Assembly: GCA_033807695.1 (NCBI GenBank)
Contig: CM066311.1
Location: forward strand, 1,240,001 to 1,304,000
Source: Daedaleopsis sinensis
Lineage: Eukaryota > Basidiomycota > Agaricomycetes > Polyporales > Polyporaceae
Length of the DNA: 64,000 nucleotides
Reading direction: 5' to 3'
The notes below the pieces were generated by a model. That model was not told the origin of the DNA. It did no database searches and was given only the letters and a program-made list of their open reading frames with translations. Positions within the stretch are counted from its first letter, which is position 1. Each line of letters begins with the position of its first letter. Position numbers and translations under genes: made by a program. Shown here one piece after another: positions 1 through 12,252 of the stretch.

Positions 1-2825
1 ACGGTGCTCTTTCTCCCACCCGCTGGCATCCTCAAGACGCGCCCGCTCCATGATGAACCGGTGTTCCTCGAGAGAGAGTGTGCCGACGAAATCCTCGGTG
101 TTATTAAGCTTGTACTGCTCCTGAGCGTTGTGCGACGCCAACGTTTGGCTTGGGGCCGCACGTTTGCTGACCCGAAGACGGCCTAGGGCGCCTTCGTTGT
201 CATCATTCGTCGGCCGCGCCCATGCCTCCTCCTTTTCCAATGGTGAGAGTGTTGAGATGGTTCCACCAGGTGCGAACTCCCGGGCAAACCGGGTCTTGGT
301 CTTGAGGGCTCCACGAAAGAAGCGCACCATAACGGGCTCGAGATGCGGGAGAAGAGGATAGAGCCGACGGACTGCTGCAATGGCCTCGGGGCGCTCCCAG
401 GGCTGCCCATCGAGAGCCCCAAGCTCGTAAGATGCATCAGGTCCTAACAGCAGGCCTGGTTGGTCGATGAGCCGTTGGATGTGGTCGCATACATGCACGT
501 GAAAAGGCCCAAGATCGAGGTGGTTCAGAGTGGTTGACCCTGGTCCGCGAATCTTGCGTAAATACGGATGGGAGATGGCCTGGGAGTAGAGTGCGAAAGC
601 GCAGAGCTCAGTTATTGTGGGGCGGTCTTTGAGCCCCTTATATACATTGCTCTCGAGGTGGTTGAAGCGAGCGGTGGCCTTCCTGTCACGGCTGTGCTCG
701 AGATACTCGATGTACAAAGGATGCCGAACTATGAGCTCTGATGCAGCGTCGCCATAGGATCCGAACCGAACATTGCTAGTGTCGGGAAAGCGCACAAGAA
801 ATCCGAGGATGAACTCGAAGAACCACCGGTACGAGTCGTGATGTCCCTTTTTGTCGTCTTTGTGATTGAGTACTGTTCCTGACAGCTCCACCAGCTTTGC
901 CGCACCACCAGTTGAGACCTCCTTGGCACGGCTCCCAGCGCTGGAAGTAGGAGCAGCTCGTGCTGCTGCGTCGTTGTCCCGGTTCATGAGTAGAACCGGT
1001 GGAGTGACCCCGGCATCTTTCCAGTACGTTGTCATCTCCGCATTGCCTCCCTTGAAGGCGTTCAGGTCCTTATGCATGCAACAGAAGCTGTGAACGAAAA
1101 GGGAAGCATGGCGTTGATCTGCTTCGGGAAGAGCGGCGAAAGCGGAGTATCCCAGCTTCTTGCGGACAGCGCAAATGATGCTGTCGTGGTGTTCAGCGCG
1201 TGCATCAGCAGAGAGCGTATCCCATGCCTCGACCCCTCCCAGCTTCTCGACAACGGCAGCCGTCTCCTCGGTGAGAAGATACAGGAGCTCGGCAGAGGAG
1301 AGGTCCGCCATAGCCCGCTGCCCACGAACCTCCCGGTCCTGCTCCTCCTTCCATTGGCTCATCAGCCGGTAGGTCTTCTTTTGATCCTCGGCGTGGTCTG
1401 TATTGAATCCGCGCAGTTTTGCTGTAAAGTCACGCGGATCGGCAGGTGCGAGCTGTCCTCGAGGACTGGCATTGTATGTGTCGTACAGGTTTGTGACAAG
1501 GTTCTTCCATCCAGCTAGCTGAGTCTCACTCGTGTGGTTTGGCTCAGTGTCGACCGACAGGAAACGGCGTGTGTGTGTTCCATCAACCTTATTTAGATAA
1601 GCGTGCCGTGCGTGGTAGTTGATCTTCCGGTGAGATGTTCCGTCGCCGCTGAGAGTAATACCTAATGCTGACATCAATACAGACAGTGACTTCTCATGAG
1701 CCTGAGAAACACACCATCGGCATCCCGGATTTCTTCCACAAGTTGAATCCTAGCAGCCACACCACCTTCCAAGACGATCCGGCGGACAGATCGACCGTCA
1801 ATGGACCCGATCACCGTAACTCCGGTGAGTCTTGCCATCACAGCTAGTACCCGGTTAACCTTCTTCACAGGCACACCAAGCGCAACCAGCTCCCGCACTG
1901 TTGCGCGTGCAGCCGGGGTTATTACCCCATGCTTCTTGAGACGCATCTTGAAGCCGCTTCGGATCGCGCAGCTTTTCTTGGCACGGTCTATCGCTCGGAT
2001 GAGAGTGTTGGGGACACGAGACAGGCGTTTTGACTGCGCTTTGTTGGTACCTCGTAGGACAGTGTTCTGGCGACGGATACGATCTATGGTAGCCTGTAGA
2101 CTGACTGTGTTTGTGCGACTCTCTTGTACTATCCGCGCATACTGACACCGAAGATGATGCAGTTCCCTCTGTACCTGCGCGAGGCCTTCTTCGGCCACAG
2201 CCACCCTGTTGAGTGCCCATTCCCGAGCCTCCTCCACCACCGCTGCTGCCCTGTGTCTCTCAAGGTCCAGTAAAACCTCTGCATGCTGCCGCCCTTCCTC
2301 TGCCGTCCAAGCCCGGATATCCGCAGCTGCAGCCAGTGCCCGAGCATCACTGACCTTCTGAGAGACAGACACTAGCTCAGTGCGAACCTCACAGACCCTC
2401 TCCTCAGCCTGCAACTGAACCCGCTTGAGCTGGAGCTCTGCCTCCTTCCGTCCGCGCTTCGCTCGCTCTTCACGTCTCCCTCCGTTTCGGACATCCCGAA
2501 AGAAGCCTTCGGCACGCTGCTTCTGGCGCACAACCTCTTGTTCAACCTTCTTGAGCTTTATGCGGATTTTCGTGGATCCCGGGACCAAGCGAGATGAAGA
2601 GGCAACTGGGGGGGTGTTCTCCTTGTCACTGCCCGTCATCCGACACCGTGTCCGACCACTGTCCGAGCCGGCAGCCCCGGGCCCAGAGACAACTTGAAGA
2701 TCATCTGCGAGATTCTTCCGTTTGGCAAGGTTGAGCAGGCTGGCAAGCTTCTGTGCCTTGGAGCGACGCTGCATAGGAGAGTAGGAGGACATTTTTCGAG
2801 GAGAGAGCAATGATTTACTGGCCAA
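1..2825 (-). CDS. Multi-copy Agaricomycete hypothetical protein, probably mobile-element derived (3' end off window)
   Basis: Two exons: 2825-1715 and 1661 to beyond base 1, with a 53-nt GT-AG intron (1662-1714). Splicing joins DADG to ITLSGDGTSH in frame; without it the frame hits a stop at 1674. The second exon is then open without a stop for more than 550 codons to the window edge. The first about 370 residues are basic and Ser/Pro-rich at the N-terminus, then a long charged coiled coil (about residues 85-270). The second exon starts with the block GITLSGDGTSHRKINYHARH and later HTSETQLAGWKN. From memory these blocks recur in many near-identical proteins of Agaricomycete genomes, which suggests mobile-element cargo, but I recognise no transposase catalytic motif. 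Start is the first Met of the open frame (MASKSLLSPRKM). Function unknown. Confidence 0.7.
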
Positions 2826-2933
2826 TGTGCCCCCGGATTGTCGGTCAATGCCTGGCTTGTATCCGGGCGCCTAAAGCAGCGCCCGATGTTCATGGGCCGC
2901 ATTGGATACTGTAAGATTTATTGTGATCCTCCG

Positions 2934-3292
2934 CTTGTTATCTCCTCAAAATTGAGGGAGAGAGACTTCAACTGACTATGAATGAAGGCTTGGAGCCAGA
3001 GTTTGGACTAACTTGCCCATAGTGTAGATAAAAAATCGAACTTATTCACTACTGATGTTCACGAAAATTCAGCTCCAAGGATAAGTTCAAACACCCTTAT
3101 TATGGTGTACAGCATAAATTTCTAGAGCATGAGAGCGTGTCAACGAGAACTGGGGGCAGTCATGTCAATATACCATGGCTTCAGCCACAAACACGTCGCG
3201 GCACAGTTTCGGCCAAGTAGGGCACACCTAATCAGGAAGTACAGCGCTTGTACGCGCGCTAAAGGCCAATCGCAGGGTATTGCCCCTCCCCA
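2934..3292. repeat. Tandem duplication, copy 1 (359 bp)
   Basis: Copy 1 of a direct tandem repeat. It begins at CTTGTTATCTCC and ends at TTGCCCCTCCCCA, and by eye is identical base for base to copy 2, which follows with no spacer. No protein-like frame is shared beyond a short chance ORF of about 54 codons present in both copies. It lies in the gap between the left-edge element-like gene and PIG-S. Confidence 0.95.
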
Positions 3293-3651
3293 CTTGTTAT
3301 CTCCTCAAAATTGAGGGAGAGAGACTTCAACTGACTATGAATGAAGGCTTGGAGCCAGAGTTTGGACTAACTTGCCCATAGTGTAGATAAAAAATCGAAC
3401 TTATTCACTACTGATGTTCACGAAAATTCAGCTCCAAGGATAAGTTCAAACACCCTTATTATGGTGTACAGCATAAATTTCTAGAGCATGAGAGCGTGTC
3501 AACGAGAACTGGGGGCAGTCATGTCAATATACCATGGCTTCAGCCACAAACACGTCGCGGCACAGTTTCGGCCAAGTAGGGCACACCTAATCAGGAAGTA
3601 CAGCGCTTGTACGCGCGCTAAAGGCCAATCGCAGGGTATTGCCCCTCCCCA
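3293..3651. repeat. Tandem duplication, copy 2 (359 bp)
   Basis: Second, apparently identical copy of the 359-bp unit. It ends 166 bp before the PIG-S start codon, so the duplicated segment sits in the 5' flank of that gene and may have doubled upstream regulatory sequence. The lack of differences implies a recent event or an assembly artefact. Confidence 0.95.
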
Positions 3652-3817
3652 TTGTCAAGCATCACTCAACCTTTCCGCCACCGTTTCTCTCGGTTTACAG
3701 GCTCCGATGCAATTTTTCGCCGCCAAAGTCTCAGCTCCGACAGGCGTCTAGCCACAAGTTGAACCGCCGCCCAAATACGGTGGCGGATATTCCTTCCAGA
3801 GCGACCTAGACACCTTC

Positions 3818-5795
3818 ATGGATTCCCCTCACCTCGATCCTGCTCAACTATGCTTTGAAAGTGTTCGAACTAGACGATATATCATCTCATCTTACTGGCT
3901 GGTTGTGCTTCTTGCAATACCGCTTTGGTGGCAGACAACAAGCATCGACCGACTTGCCCTTCCGGCTTCTCGTGTCCAAGCCGAGAGACAACGAGAGGTA
4001 CTCGTCTTCAGTCAAGACTGTCAGTTGTTCTGACTGTCACCAAGGTGCTGTTCCCGGTAACAGTCAACCTTGAAGGCAAGAATGGCGAAGACGTTACACT
4101 CATTCCGCCTATGGTACGGCCCTGGTTGCAAATAGACGAAGACGCGGCATTTGACCATGCAATAAACATCACTGTGACTGCTGGAAATCCATCGTGAGTC
4201 ACTGCGCTACGTACCTCTATGCCATTTCCCAACCCACTACAGAGACGCGGCATATCATGTCGTTTTGGGTCGCGGCGAGCGTAACCCGATGGTAGAAGGA
4301 AGAAGGCTATATTTCGATATGTTGCCTGACATGGAGCTAGGCGGGATGGACACTCTTTGTGAGTCTTCGATCGTTTCAGTCATCATAGTCCCGGTGTATA
4401 TGCCGCCCTCTTTCAGCGCAGGATGCGTCCTTGATCCGACTCGCAGATACCTTGACAAAGCTACTCGTACCTTACGGAACATATGCTGCCTCTAACGAAA
4501 GAGCGCAACGTGTCATGACCTACTCGCCGCGCTATCGCCTAGCTTTCACCTTGCTGAACGAGAACGCCGCGAGCGGAAACGCAGCTCTCTCGTGGGAGGT
4601 CCAAGGTGCTATAGAGAGTATGAAAGTGCATTGCTTGTGCTTCGACTCGCGATGTTCATGACTTCCGTTCATAGGACATATGGTTCCAATACTCAACAAG
4701 CTCTCTGTGCTACATAACTTCACTATCGAAAGTCAAGTGCAATACCATGCACCACTTGCGTTCGAGCCACAAAGCCTTCAACATGAAGGTCAGCAGGTGT
4801 ATGGGCTGACGCACGAGGACTTGACTGTCTTTGTCAATTCCGCCGAGTGGACATTATGTGAGTCGTTCTCATACACCGTCTCATTGTTGTTACCAACTCT
4901 CTTCAGCATCGAGCGCATCTAACGACCCCGTCATCCACTTCGTCCTCTTTATACCGTCGTCCAAAAACAGTCCACTCCATATCCTTGACTATGAAGGTAC
5001 GTCGCGCAGCTTGCTTCACCTACCTGGACCCCATATGTTCGCCATCCAGGCTCCGTGAACCCATCCAACGCGTTCTTACTCCCCCAATGGGGAGGCATAG
5101 TCCTCCTGAACCCCTCTCATCCACCTACATCCACCCTCAATCCTTTGCCAAAACTCTCCACGGCCGACCTCGATCCCATCTTCAAAACGTTCGCGCACCA
5201 GCTCATCACCCTGCTTGGTGTCCCCGGCCTTCCGCGCTCTATCGAGGAGATGCCCCTACCAGAAGGTGTCCCTCGCGAACCGTTCACAGAATGGGAGCTC
5301 GACGCGCTGCTCCGCAAGAGGGCGCTAGAAAACGTCCGGGGGAGCAAGGAAACGCTCCGCAGTATCATCCGCCTTGTCGACCAGATCGAGGGCATGCCCG
5401 TCGGCCCAGATGTGAGGGACGACATCGAAGACGCGCTCGCTGCGCTGAACGAGGTACGCCTCCTCTCGCTGCTAGAGGATTAGGCTAAACAATCGACGAA
5501 TACGTACCGTCAGGTGTACGAGACGTCCCTTTCGTCGCCGACCGCAGCAATCAAGAGCTCTGCACGCGCCCTGACCCTCTCGTCTCGCGCGTTCTTCAAC
5601 CCGGGCATGCTTGCGCTCCTGTACTTCCCCGCAGAGCACAAGTACGCCGTGTACACGCCCCTCTTCGCATCCGTAGCCGCGCCCTTGTTTGGCGCAATCA
5701 TTCGGGAGTTGATGGCGTGGAGGAGAGCACGCCGGGCAGCGCGAGAGGCAGCTCAGAAACCCGTGGAGACTGTTGAGAGCTCTAAGGATCGGTGA
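3818..5795 (+). CDS. GPI17: GPI transamidase complex subunit PIG-S / Gpi17
   Basis: Subunit of the ER-membrane GPI transamidase, which cleaves the C-terminal signal of precursor proteins and attaches the GPI anchor. Eight exons: 3818-3997, 4045-4193, 4243-4358, 4417-4617, 4675-4857, 4907-4996, 5050-5453, 5514-5795, giving 534 aa, close to the family norm. The N-terminus has the family pattern RRYIISSYW, then IPLWWQTTSID, a membrane segment at about residues 20-40 running into the luminal domain. The family block NAFLLPQWGGIVLLNP lies in exon 7. The C-terminal block NPGMLALLYFPAEHKYAVY leads into the second membrane helix and a basic cytosolic tail. All phases agree; the first intron starts with the weak donor GTACTC. 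Start is the first Met before the N-terminal anchor. Its 5' flank carries the 359-bp tandem duplication. Confidence 0.95.
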
Positions 5796-6489
5796 CGTGC
5801 ACATATGTACTGGATTGTACCTGGTTGATAATTGGACATGGATCCGTTTGCACATGAAAACTTACGTCGTATAATTGGGCAAGGCGAGGACGAACCGGAA
5901 GTGTATCGCTACGTCGGGATTTGTGTGACGTTACTAGCATCCTCCTTCCCTCGAGGAAGATACGACACCAGCAGTACGACGGGGGGGACATCCACACACA
6001 CTGGAACATACACCTAGATAACTACTCACCGGAGCATCTTGCGGCCTCGAGTAGTCGCCTCTTTACATGATCGCGTACAGGGCCAGAATCAGCGGTACTG
6101 CTGCGTGCACTCCAATCGCAATCTGTAAGTAGTCAGTGTCAGATGGCGAAATTGGATTGGACTCGGACGTCTGGATCCTGCGCTCAATCCACCATTATAC
6201 AAGGTTGCAGCCAGTGTGTTGGCGCACCTGACGTAGCAAGGAAGTGATACCAACAAAATGCCATGGCAAGCCTTCGTGCAAAACTGGACATACCGGTGTG
6301 CGGTTGGCAAAGCTTCGCAAGTCACGCGCAGAGCGTCGTTTCACCACAACCCCGAAGAGATATTGCCATCGATTGAGGGATTGAATACACACATGCGATT
6401 GTACGGGGACATCAGGGAAAGCTCAAGGGGACAATACACCACATCGTACACCACACGGTCGTTCGTCATGTCTCGTCGTTAGACACTCG
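5796..6489. other. Intergenic, convergent 3' ends of PIG-S and UBC4
   Basis: About 0.7 kb between the stop codons of PIG-S (+) and UBC4 (-). No convincing gene. A minus-strand segment at 6122-6063, preceded by an acceptor-like CTTACAG, encodes a 19-residue hydrophobic tail ending in a stop; no upstream exon of a known family could be joined to it. Confidence 0.6.
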
Positions 6490-7397
<908 letters not shown>

Positions 7398-8099
7398 CGG
7401 GAAGTGTCTAGGAAACTAGAGCGAGGTCGTAACTGAGAGGAGGAACCCATCGAGCACAAGATCGTGCAGGATCGCAAGGAAGATGGGGGCGATTGCAATC
7501 CCATGCGTCGATTTCGACGGCGCAAACGGCGACGAAAACAGTCATACGAGGATCGGAGCGTATATCAGCGTCGATGAAGACGAAGACGAGAAAGACAAGA
7601 CTCACGATGAACGAGAGGGAAGAGGATGAGAGAGAAGATGGTGGATGGAGACAAGGATGGAGAGGCGCAATTGCCGCTGTTTGGCCCATGCCTCTCTGTT
7701 TGGCCTGCTTACTAGAGCGTCGGCGGCCGGCATCTTCCGCAATTGTATACTGACCGCTTCGGTCACTACAGGTCACTACCTACCTCCGACTCGGCGCTTT
7801 GCTCTCTGAGTGCATGCAACTATGTTGGTACGTGTCTTGAACCGCCAATGAGCTAGGCCACCTCCTCAGATAAACGAACCTCCGCTCCGAGTCCGAGACC
7901 TAGGTCCTGGTCCAGGGAGCCCCCAGACCATACTTCGAGATCACCAGTGGCATCTTTGGTAGTGAGGCAACTCAGTGTGGCATGCAGGAGCAGGGGAGGC
8001 AGCACCAGGGCAGCACACGCAGCGAATGGCACGGTAATATCTCGGCGCGCGCAGGTACATGTACAGATGATACCGATCCGCTTCTTCATTCAATCTAAC
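7398..8099. other. Intergenic: UBC4 promoter side and reductase 3' side
   Basis: About 0.7 kb upstream of UBC4 and downstream of the reductase. The stretch around 7560-7665 is purine-rich on the + strand (pyrimidine-rich toward UBC4), as is common in fungal promoters. No gene seen. Confidence 0.5.
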
Positions 8100-9328
8100 T
8101 TAACACCATCCCTTAGCCTTGAAATCCTCGATCATGAACTTCGCCGTCTCCTCCATGCTGAAGTACTGTATCCCGAGTACTGCCTTAGATTTCTTGGAGT
8201 CAAAGAGGATGTCATGTACGTCGTCCTTCAAGGTGCCTTCCTCGACTGACCCTGGCTTTCCAATAATTTGTCGCGCGTAGGCAGCTATCAGAACGTCTGT
8301 TCAATAGAGTATCCGCGACATAGTTTGCACGAAACCTACTCCATTGCGTCCACGTGAATGGACCTGCAGATATCACGAACCGCTCGCCTCCAGCTTCCGT
8401 CTTGGTCAGAACCGCATGGGTGGCACCTGCAAAGTTCCGCACGTCTGTCCAAGATCTGCGAGGACGCCAAGCATCAGAGCACAGTAAGCAACAGGTCGTG
8501 TGTTGAAGCATGACATAAGGCTTACCCTTGGTTACCCAGGACCGTTCCATCTCCATCCTCCTTCACCGCCAGCTTGAACCATGTTCCGACGGAGGTAGTG
8601 AGGTCTTCCGGAGTACGCGCTCCCAGCGCAGGCCCCAGAACCCAAGGCGGACAGAGCGATACAAGATCCCAACTGATTGTTCCCTTCTCGTGACCTTCCT
8701 CCACGTACTCCCACGCAGCCCTCTCCGCCAAGGTCTTGCTAGTCCGGTACTTCGCCGCAGAGGAGGCGTCAACGCCCTTCTCCTTGACCTCGGCTGGGTC
8801 TTTGTCGTTCCAGTCGGTCTCGTCGTAGACGGCAGGAGTCGTTGTGCGTCGACTCGAATTCACGATAGCTGCTAGGGAGGAGATGATGACGACGCGTTTG
8901 ATAGTGCTGTTTGGCTTTCCCGCGCTACCAAGGATGCTCATCGTGCCCTCGAGTGCGGGTTTGATGAGCTCTTCTGGGGTTTGAGCGGATAGGGTGACGG
9001 GGGATGCGGCGTGGACGATGGCATCGACCCCTGTGACTGCATCGTCGAATGCGCCTACCTGAAGGATAGTCGGTGTAAGCATAGAAACGAAGAAACTCGC
9101 GAGTGCACTTGAATGGCTCAGGCTTGCCTTTGTAATGTCCTCTACAACGACAAACTCCAGATCTTCCTCTCGCACCGACAGAGCCTCGCGAATTGGGGCA
9201 GCTTTCTCAAGAGATCGAATGGTTCCTCTGACCTGGAATCCACGCTCGATGAGTGTCTTCGCAATCCATCCTGCGATGAAGCCATTGGCTCCTGTGATCA
9301 GTACTTTCCCTGTTGAAATCGCAGGCAT
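8100..9328 (-). CDS. NAD(P)-dependent extended SDR, dihydroflavonol-reductase / aldehyde-reductase like
   Basis: Cytosolic NAD(P)H-dependent carbonyl reductase of the extended SDR family (DFR, cinnamoyl-CoA reductase and Gre2 relatives); substrate unknown. Four exons: 9328-9128, 9058-8526, 8455-8340, 8296-8100, giving 348 aa, typical length. The N-terminal Rossmann motif is LITGANGFIAGWIAKTL. The catalytic Tyr-Lys pair lies in AAKYRTSKTLAERAAWE. Later family blocks are WDLVSLCPPWVLGPAL and SWTDVRNFAGATHAVL. The first intron (9059-9127) is GC-AG with donor AAG/GCAAGC. It is 69 nt and stop-free, so its retention would insert 23 residues without shifting frame. Start chosen at MPAISTGKV because the Rossmann motif follows at once; an in-frame Met 27 codons upstream exists at 9409. 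Confidence 0.93.
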
Positions 9329-9409
9329 GACGGCCGAGTGAGAAAGGGCGTTGGAAGGATTCCCCAGCGTGACCGACTGAGCCCTATTTATAAGCTGCTC
9401 GGCTTGCAT

Positions 9410-10501
9410 CTATCGGCCTAGAGGGTGGGTTAGATATAAGGTTACATCATGCAGACTTCAAGATCACTGTACATATCCAAGGGCCGATCGGGATTTAAAT
9501 AAATACCACAGTTCTGGAGGTGCATGCATTTTTACCAGTCGAGGGCCTGCAACAGAGCAAATGGATGTGGTGAGTAAGTTTATGATATTTGTAAGTAACT
9601 CCATATCGTCCGTAGTACAATCGATATGTGCTATGTAGGTCCGACGAGGTGCCCCAGTTTTGCCAAGTCCAAGTCGACTCCCTTCTTTCAACTTTCTACT
9701 CCGGAGAAGCAATCATGATGATAGTACTAGTCACTCGCGCGCAGCTCGGGCAAGGCTCAGGCCCCCCATGCTGCGGTATCGATATCAATTTCATTTCCAG
9801 CTGTCGAAACTGCGGATATGAACTATAGCCTTGCACCAGATAGCATTCGCGATATTTGGTGATCATTGGAGCAGTCCTACTTAGTGCACAGCGTGCCAAC
9901 CGGAGGCTCCAGAATCCTGATCCGTCAGATGTAAACTGCGGCGCATGCTGTGTTCCAGTAGCTTGCAGTGCTCGGTGCCTGCCACACTGGCAGAGGATGG
10001 GATCTGTAGAGATGAGAGGGGGTCTCTACATTCATCGCCATCTCGGAGGCGCATCCGACGGCGGACACTACTACTGAAATCCAGATCAATGTATACATAG
10101 AAAGTCTAAAGTTGACAGCTTGCTGCGAGTAGATGGTGATGGTGTCGCAGGCAGCGCAAAGCAATCCAGGTTTACTAATGTGTTTTTCATTCCTAAGGAC
10201 ATGATGATGGGCTACAGGATCGCTGCGAGTTTCGCAGCGATGGCAAAGTGCTATGCTACAGTGATACGGTATATAGATATAGTGTGAGGGAGCCGGGAGT
10301 GTCGTCAACAGGAAAGCAAATGTAACAATGTGAATGTAGAGTAGAATAGATAGCGATATGTAATAAGGCAAGCGAGACGAGGAGAAGATTAGGCTGTATT
10401 GATAGTACTTGAAGTAAGATTAAGGAGCAAATGGCTAAGGCACTTGCCTATGTTTTGCGAATGTGGAAAAGTCGTGACCAGGACTGAAGAAACGCAATGC
10501 G
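9410..10501. other. Intergenic, reductase 5' flank and 3' flank of the adenylate-forming gene
   Basis: About 1.1 kb without a supported gene. It contains the perfect hairpin listed at 10219-10241. No other structure noticed. Confidence 0.5.
10219..10241. other. Perfect inverted repeat (10-bp arms, 3-nt loop)
   Basis: ATCGCTGCGA (10219-10228), loop GTT, then TCGCAGCGAT (10232-10241). It lies about 260 bp beyond the stop of the minus-strand adenylate-forming gene, so it could be a 3'-end structure of that transcript or a palindromic factor site. Role not shown. Confidence 0.6.
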
Positions 10502-12252
10502 TTACGCGCTCGGGGCGAACATCGCGTCGAGTTCGCTCCTGAACATCTCCTCGACCGCACGCCGACGGACGTTGCCCTTCGTCGCGGTGCGCGGGAGTGT
10601 GCCGCGCGGGACGACCACGACCATGCGCGCGTTTGTGATGCGCTCGTGGAGGTACCGCCGCGAGTGGAATTGGCGTGTGCGCCGGATGATCTCGCGCCGG
10701 AGCCGTGCGTCGTCCGCGCACGCAGCGCCCTCCGCGGCCTCGATGAAGAGCGCGGGGCTCGGCCGTCCGTTCCCGACGACGATGCACTCGTGGATGAGGT
10801 CACCGCAGGTCTGGCGCACATTCTCCTCGATCGCGCGCGTGTCGCAGCGGAGCGCGTTCTCGGATTTGATCCAGTCGTCGCCCCGCCCGCGGCTGATGTA
10901 CGCGCCGGGCGCGACCTCGAGGAACAGATCGCCAGTGTGGTAGTGGCCGTCCGCGGCGCGCATAGACGGGTGCGGGCAGTCGGGCGACTCGGCGAGGATG
11001 ACGAGCTCGAGCAGCCGCGTGTTCGCGTTCGAGTAGGAACTCTCGGCTTCGGCCTCAGACTCCGCGTCCTCGATGGGCATGAACGCGTACGCTGTGTCCT
11101 CGATAGGACGGAGAGGAGGGTTGGGCTGGCCACCTCCGCGGACAGAGAGAAGCATCGCGCCGCATTCGGTGCTGCCGAACAGGTTCCGGAGGTTGAGTCC
11201 TTGCGAGTAGGCCCATTCCTCGTCTTCCTGGGGCATGGGCTGGCCGGAATAGAGGATCTCATCGAGCCCGCGGAGGAGCGCGAGGAGCTTGGGGTTCTGG
11301 CGGGCGACGCGGAGGTGCACTGCGAAGAACGCGGGGAACTCGTTCAGGCGGCTGAGACCGCCCTTCGTGATCATATGTGCGAGCTCGTCGGTCGAGAAGG
11401 TAACCGCCTTGGGTTGGAGCGTGCAGGCGCCGTTCTGGAAAGAGGCGAGGAACATGAAGGTTTGACCGATATGGCACATGCTTCCCCTAATGAACGAAAG
11501 AAGCGTCAGGGTTTGTGGGCGCAGCGCAGATTCAAGATTAACCCACATGGCAACGGTGACATCTTGGCCATCCTGGCGCAGCGCAGGGCTGACCTTGGCG
11601 GACTTGCGGACCATAGCATCGAGCCACTTGTAGTTGCATGGCAGCAACTTAGGCCGTCCGGAGGTAGAGCCGGAAGTGTGGAAGATCATGACGATATCGT
11701 CCGCACTTGTCGGTTGAGGGAGAGGGGGGAGCACGGCACTTCCGATGTCAACGCTTCGGAGGTCAACCGCACTGTAAGCGGGACACGGGCAGTCGGCCAG
11801 CATGCTCGCGAGCTCGGGCTCGTAGACCATCGCCTGCCCGTTCGCCTTCTCGAGCAGCTCGTAGATAACGTCAGGGTTGGGCAGCCGTAGCGAGAACAGC
11901 TGGGGGATGTAGCCGGCACGGGCGATCGCGTAGATGTACAAGATGTCGACATACGACATGCCATTTGACCTGAGGAGGAATCTAGATAAGAACCAAAATG
12001 CATGGTATAAACGGATGAAGATGCGCACCAAAGGCCGACTACGGATCGCGGTGCAATGCCGTCGGACGTGAGCTTCTGTGAGAGGTGTGCCGCGAAGTGC
12101 TCGACGTCGGAGGTGAACCGGCTGTATGAGATCGGCTGCCATGCTAGTAGCTGACCGTCGGCATCGTAGACGGGTAGCTTGAGGATAGGACGAGAGGAGT
12201 GGGTAGTAGAGCAGTCGTAGAGGGCCTGGAGGTGAGTCTTGAGCGACGCCAT
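10502..12252 (-). CDS. Stand-alone adenylate-forming enzyme (AMP-binding, ANL superfamily)
   Basis: Activates a carboxylate as acyl-adenylate, probably for CoA thioester formation; substrate not predictable. Two exons: 12252-12029 and 11969-10502, giving 563 aa. Splicing restores SVVGLWSNGMSYVDILY. Core motifs in order: the phosphate-binding loop MIFHTSGSTSGRPKLLP, NLFGSTECGAM, GHYHTGDLF, GRGDDWIK in the hinge, and a C-terminal TATKGNVRRRAV carrying the expected catalytic lysine. No carrier-protein or condensation domain follows, so it is not an NRPS. Starts MASLKTHLQ; an upstream in-frame Met at 12315 would add a hydrophobic leader but lacks family support. GC-rich coding makes long spurious ORFs on the other strand. 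Confidence 0.9.

Noticed and set aside
1..2825. KDZ-type or other named transposase for the left-edge gene
   Set aside because: No catalytic acid pattern or Zn knuckle could be pointed out; only the repeated-family blocks are recognised, so the function is left open.
6063..6392. A small membrane-protein gene on the minus strand between PIG-S and UBC4
   Set aside because: A hydrophobic last-exon-like tail with an acceptor is present, but the upstream frame (LPWHFVGITSLLRQ) has no start context or family support.
10646..11890. 414-codon open frame on the plus strand
   Set aside because: It is the antisense of the adenylate-forming gene, whose minus frame carries all family motifs; the plus frame is composition-driven.
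10502..12252. NRPS or NRPS-like reductase
   Set aside because: Only an adenylation domain is present; no carrier, condensation or reductase domain follows.
8100..12252. Reductase plus adenylate-forming gene as a biosynthetic cluster
   Set aside because: They are separated by 1.2 kb, flanked by housekeeping genes, and nothing in sequence links their substrates.
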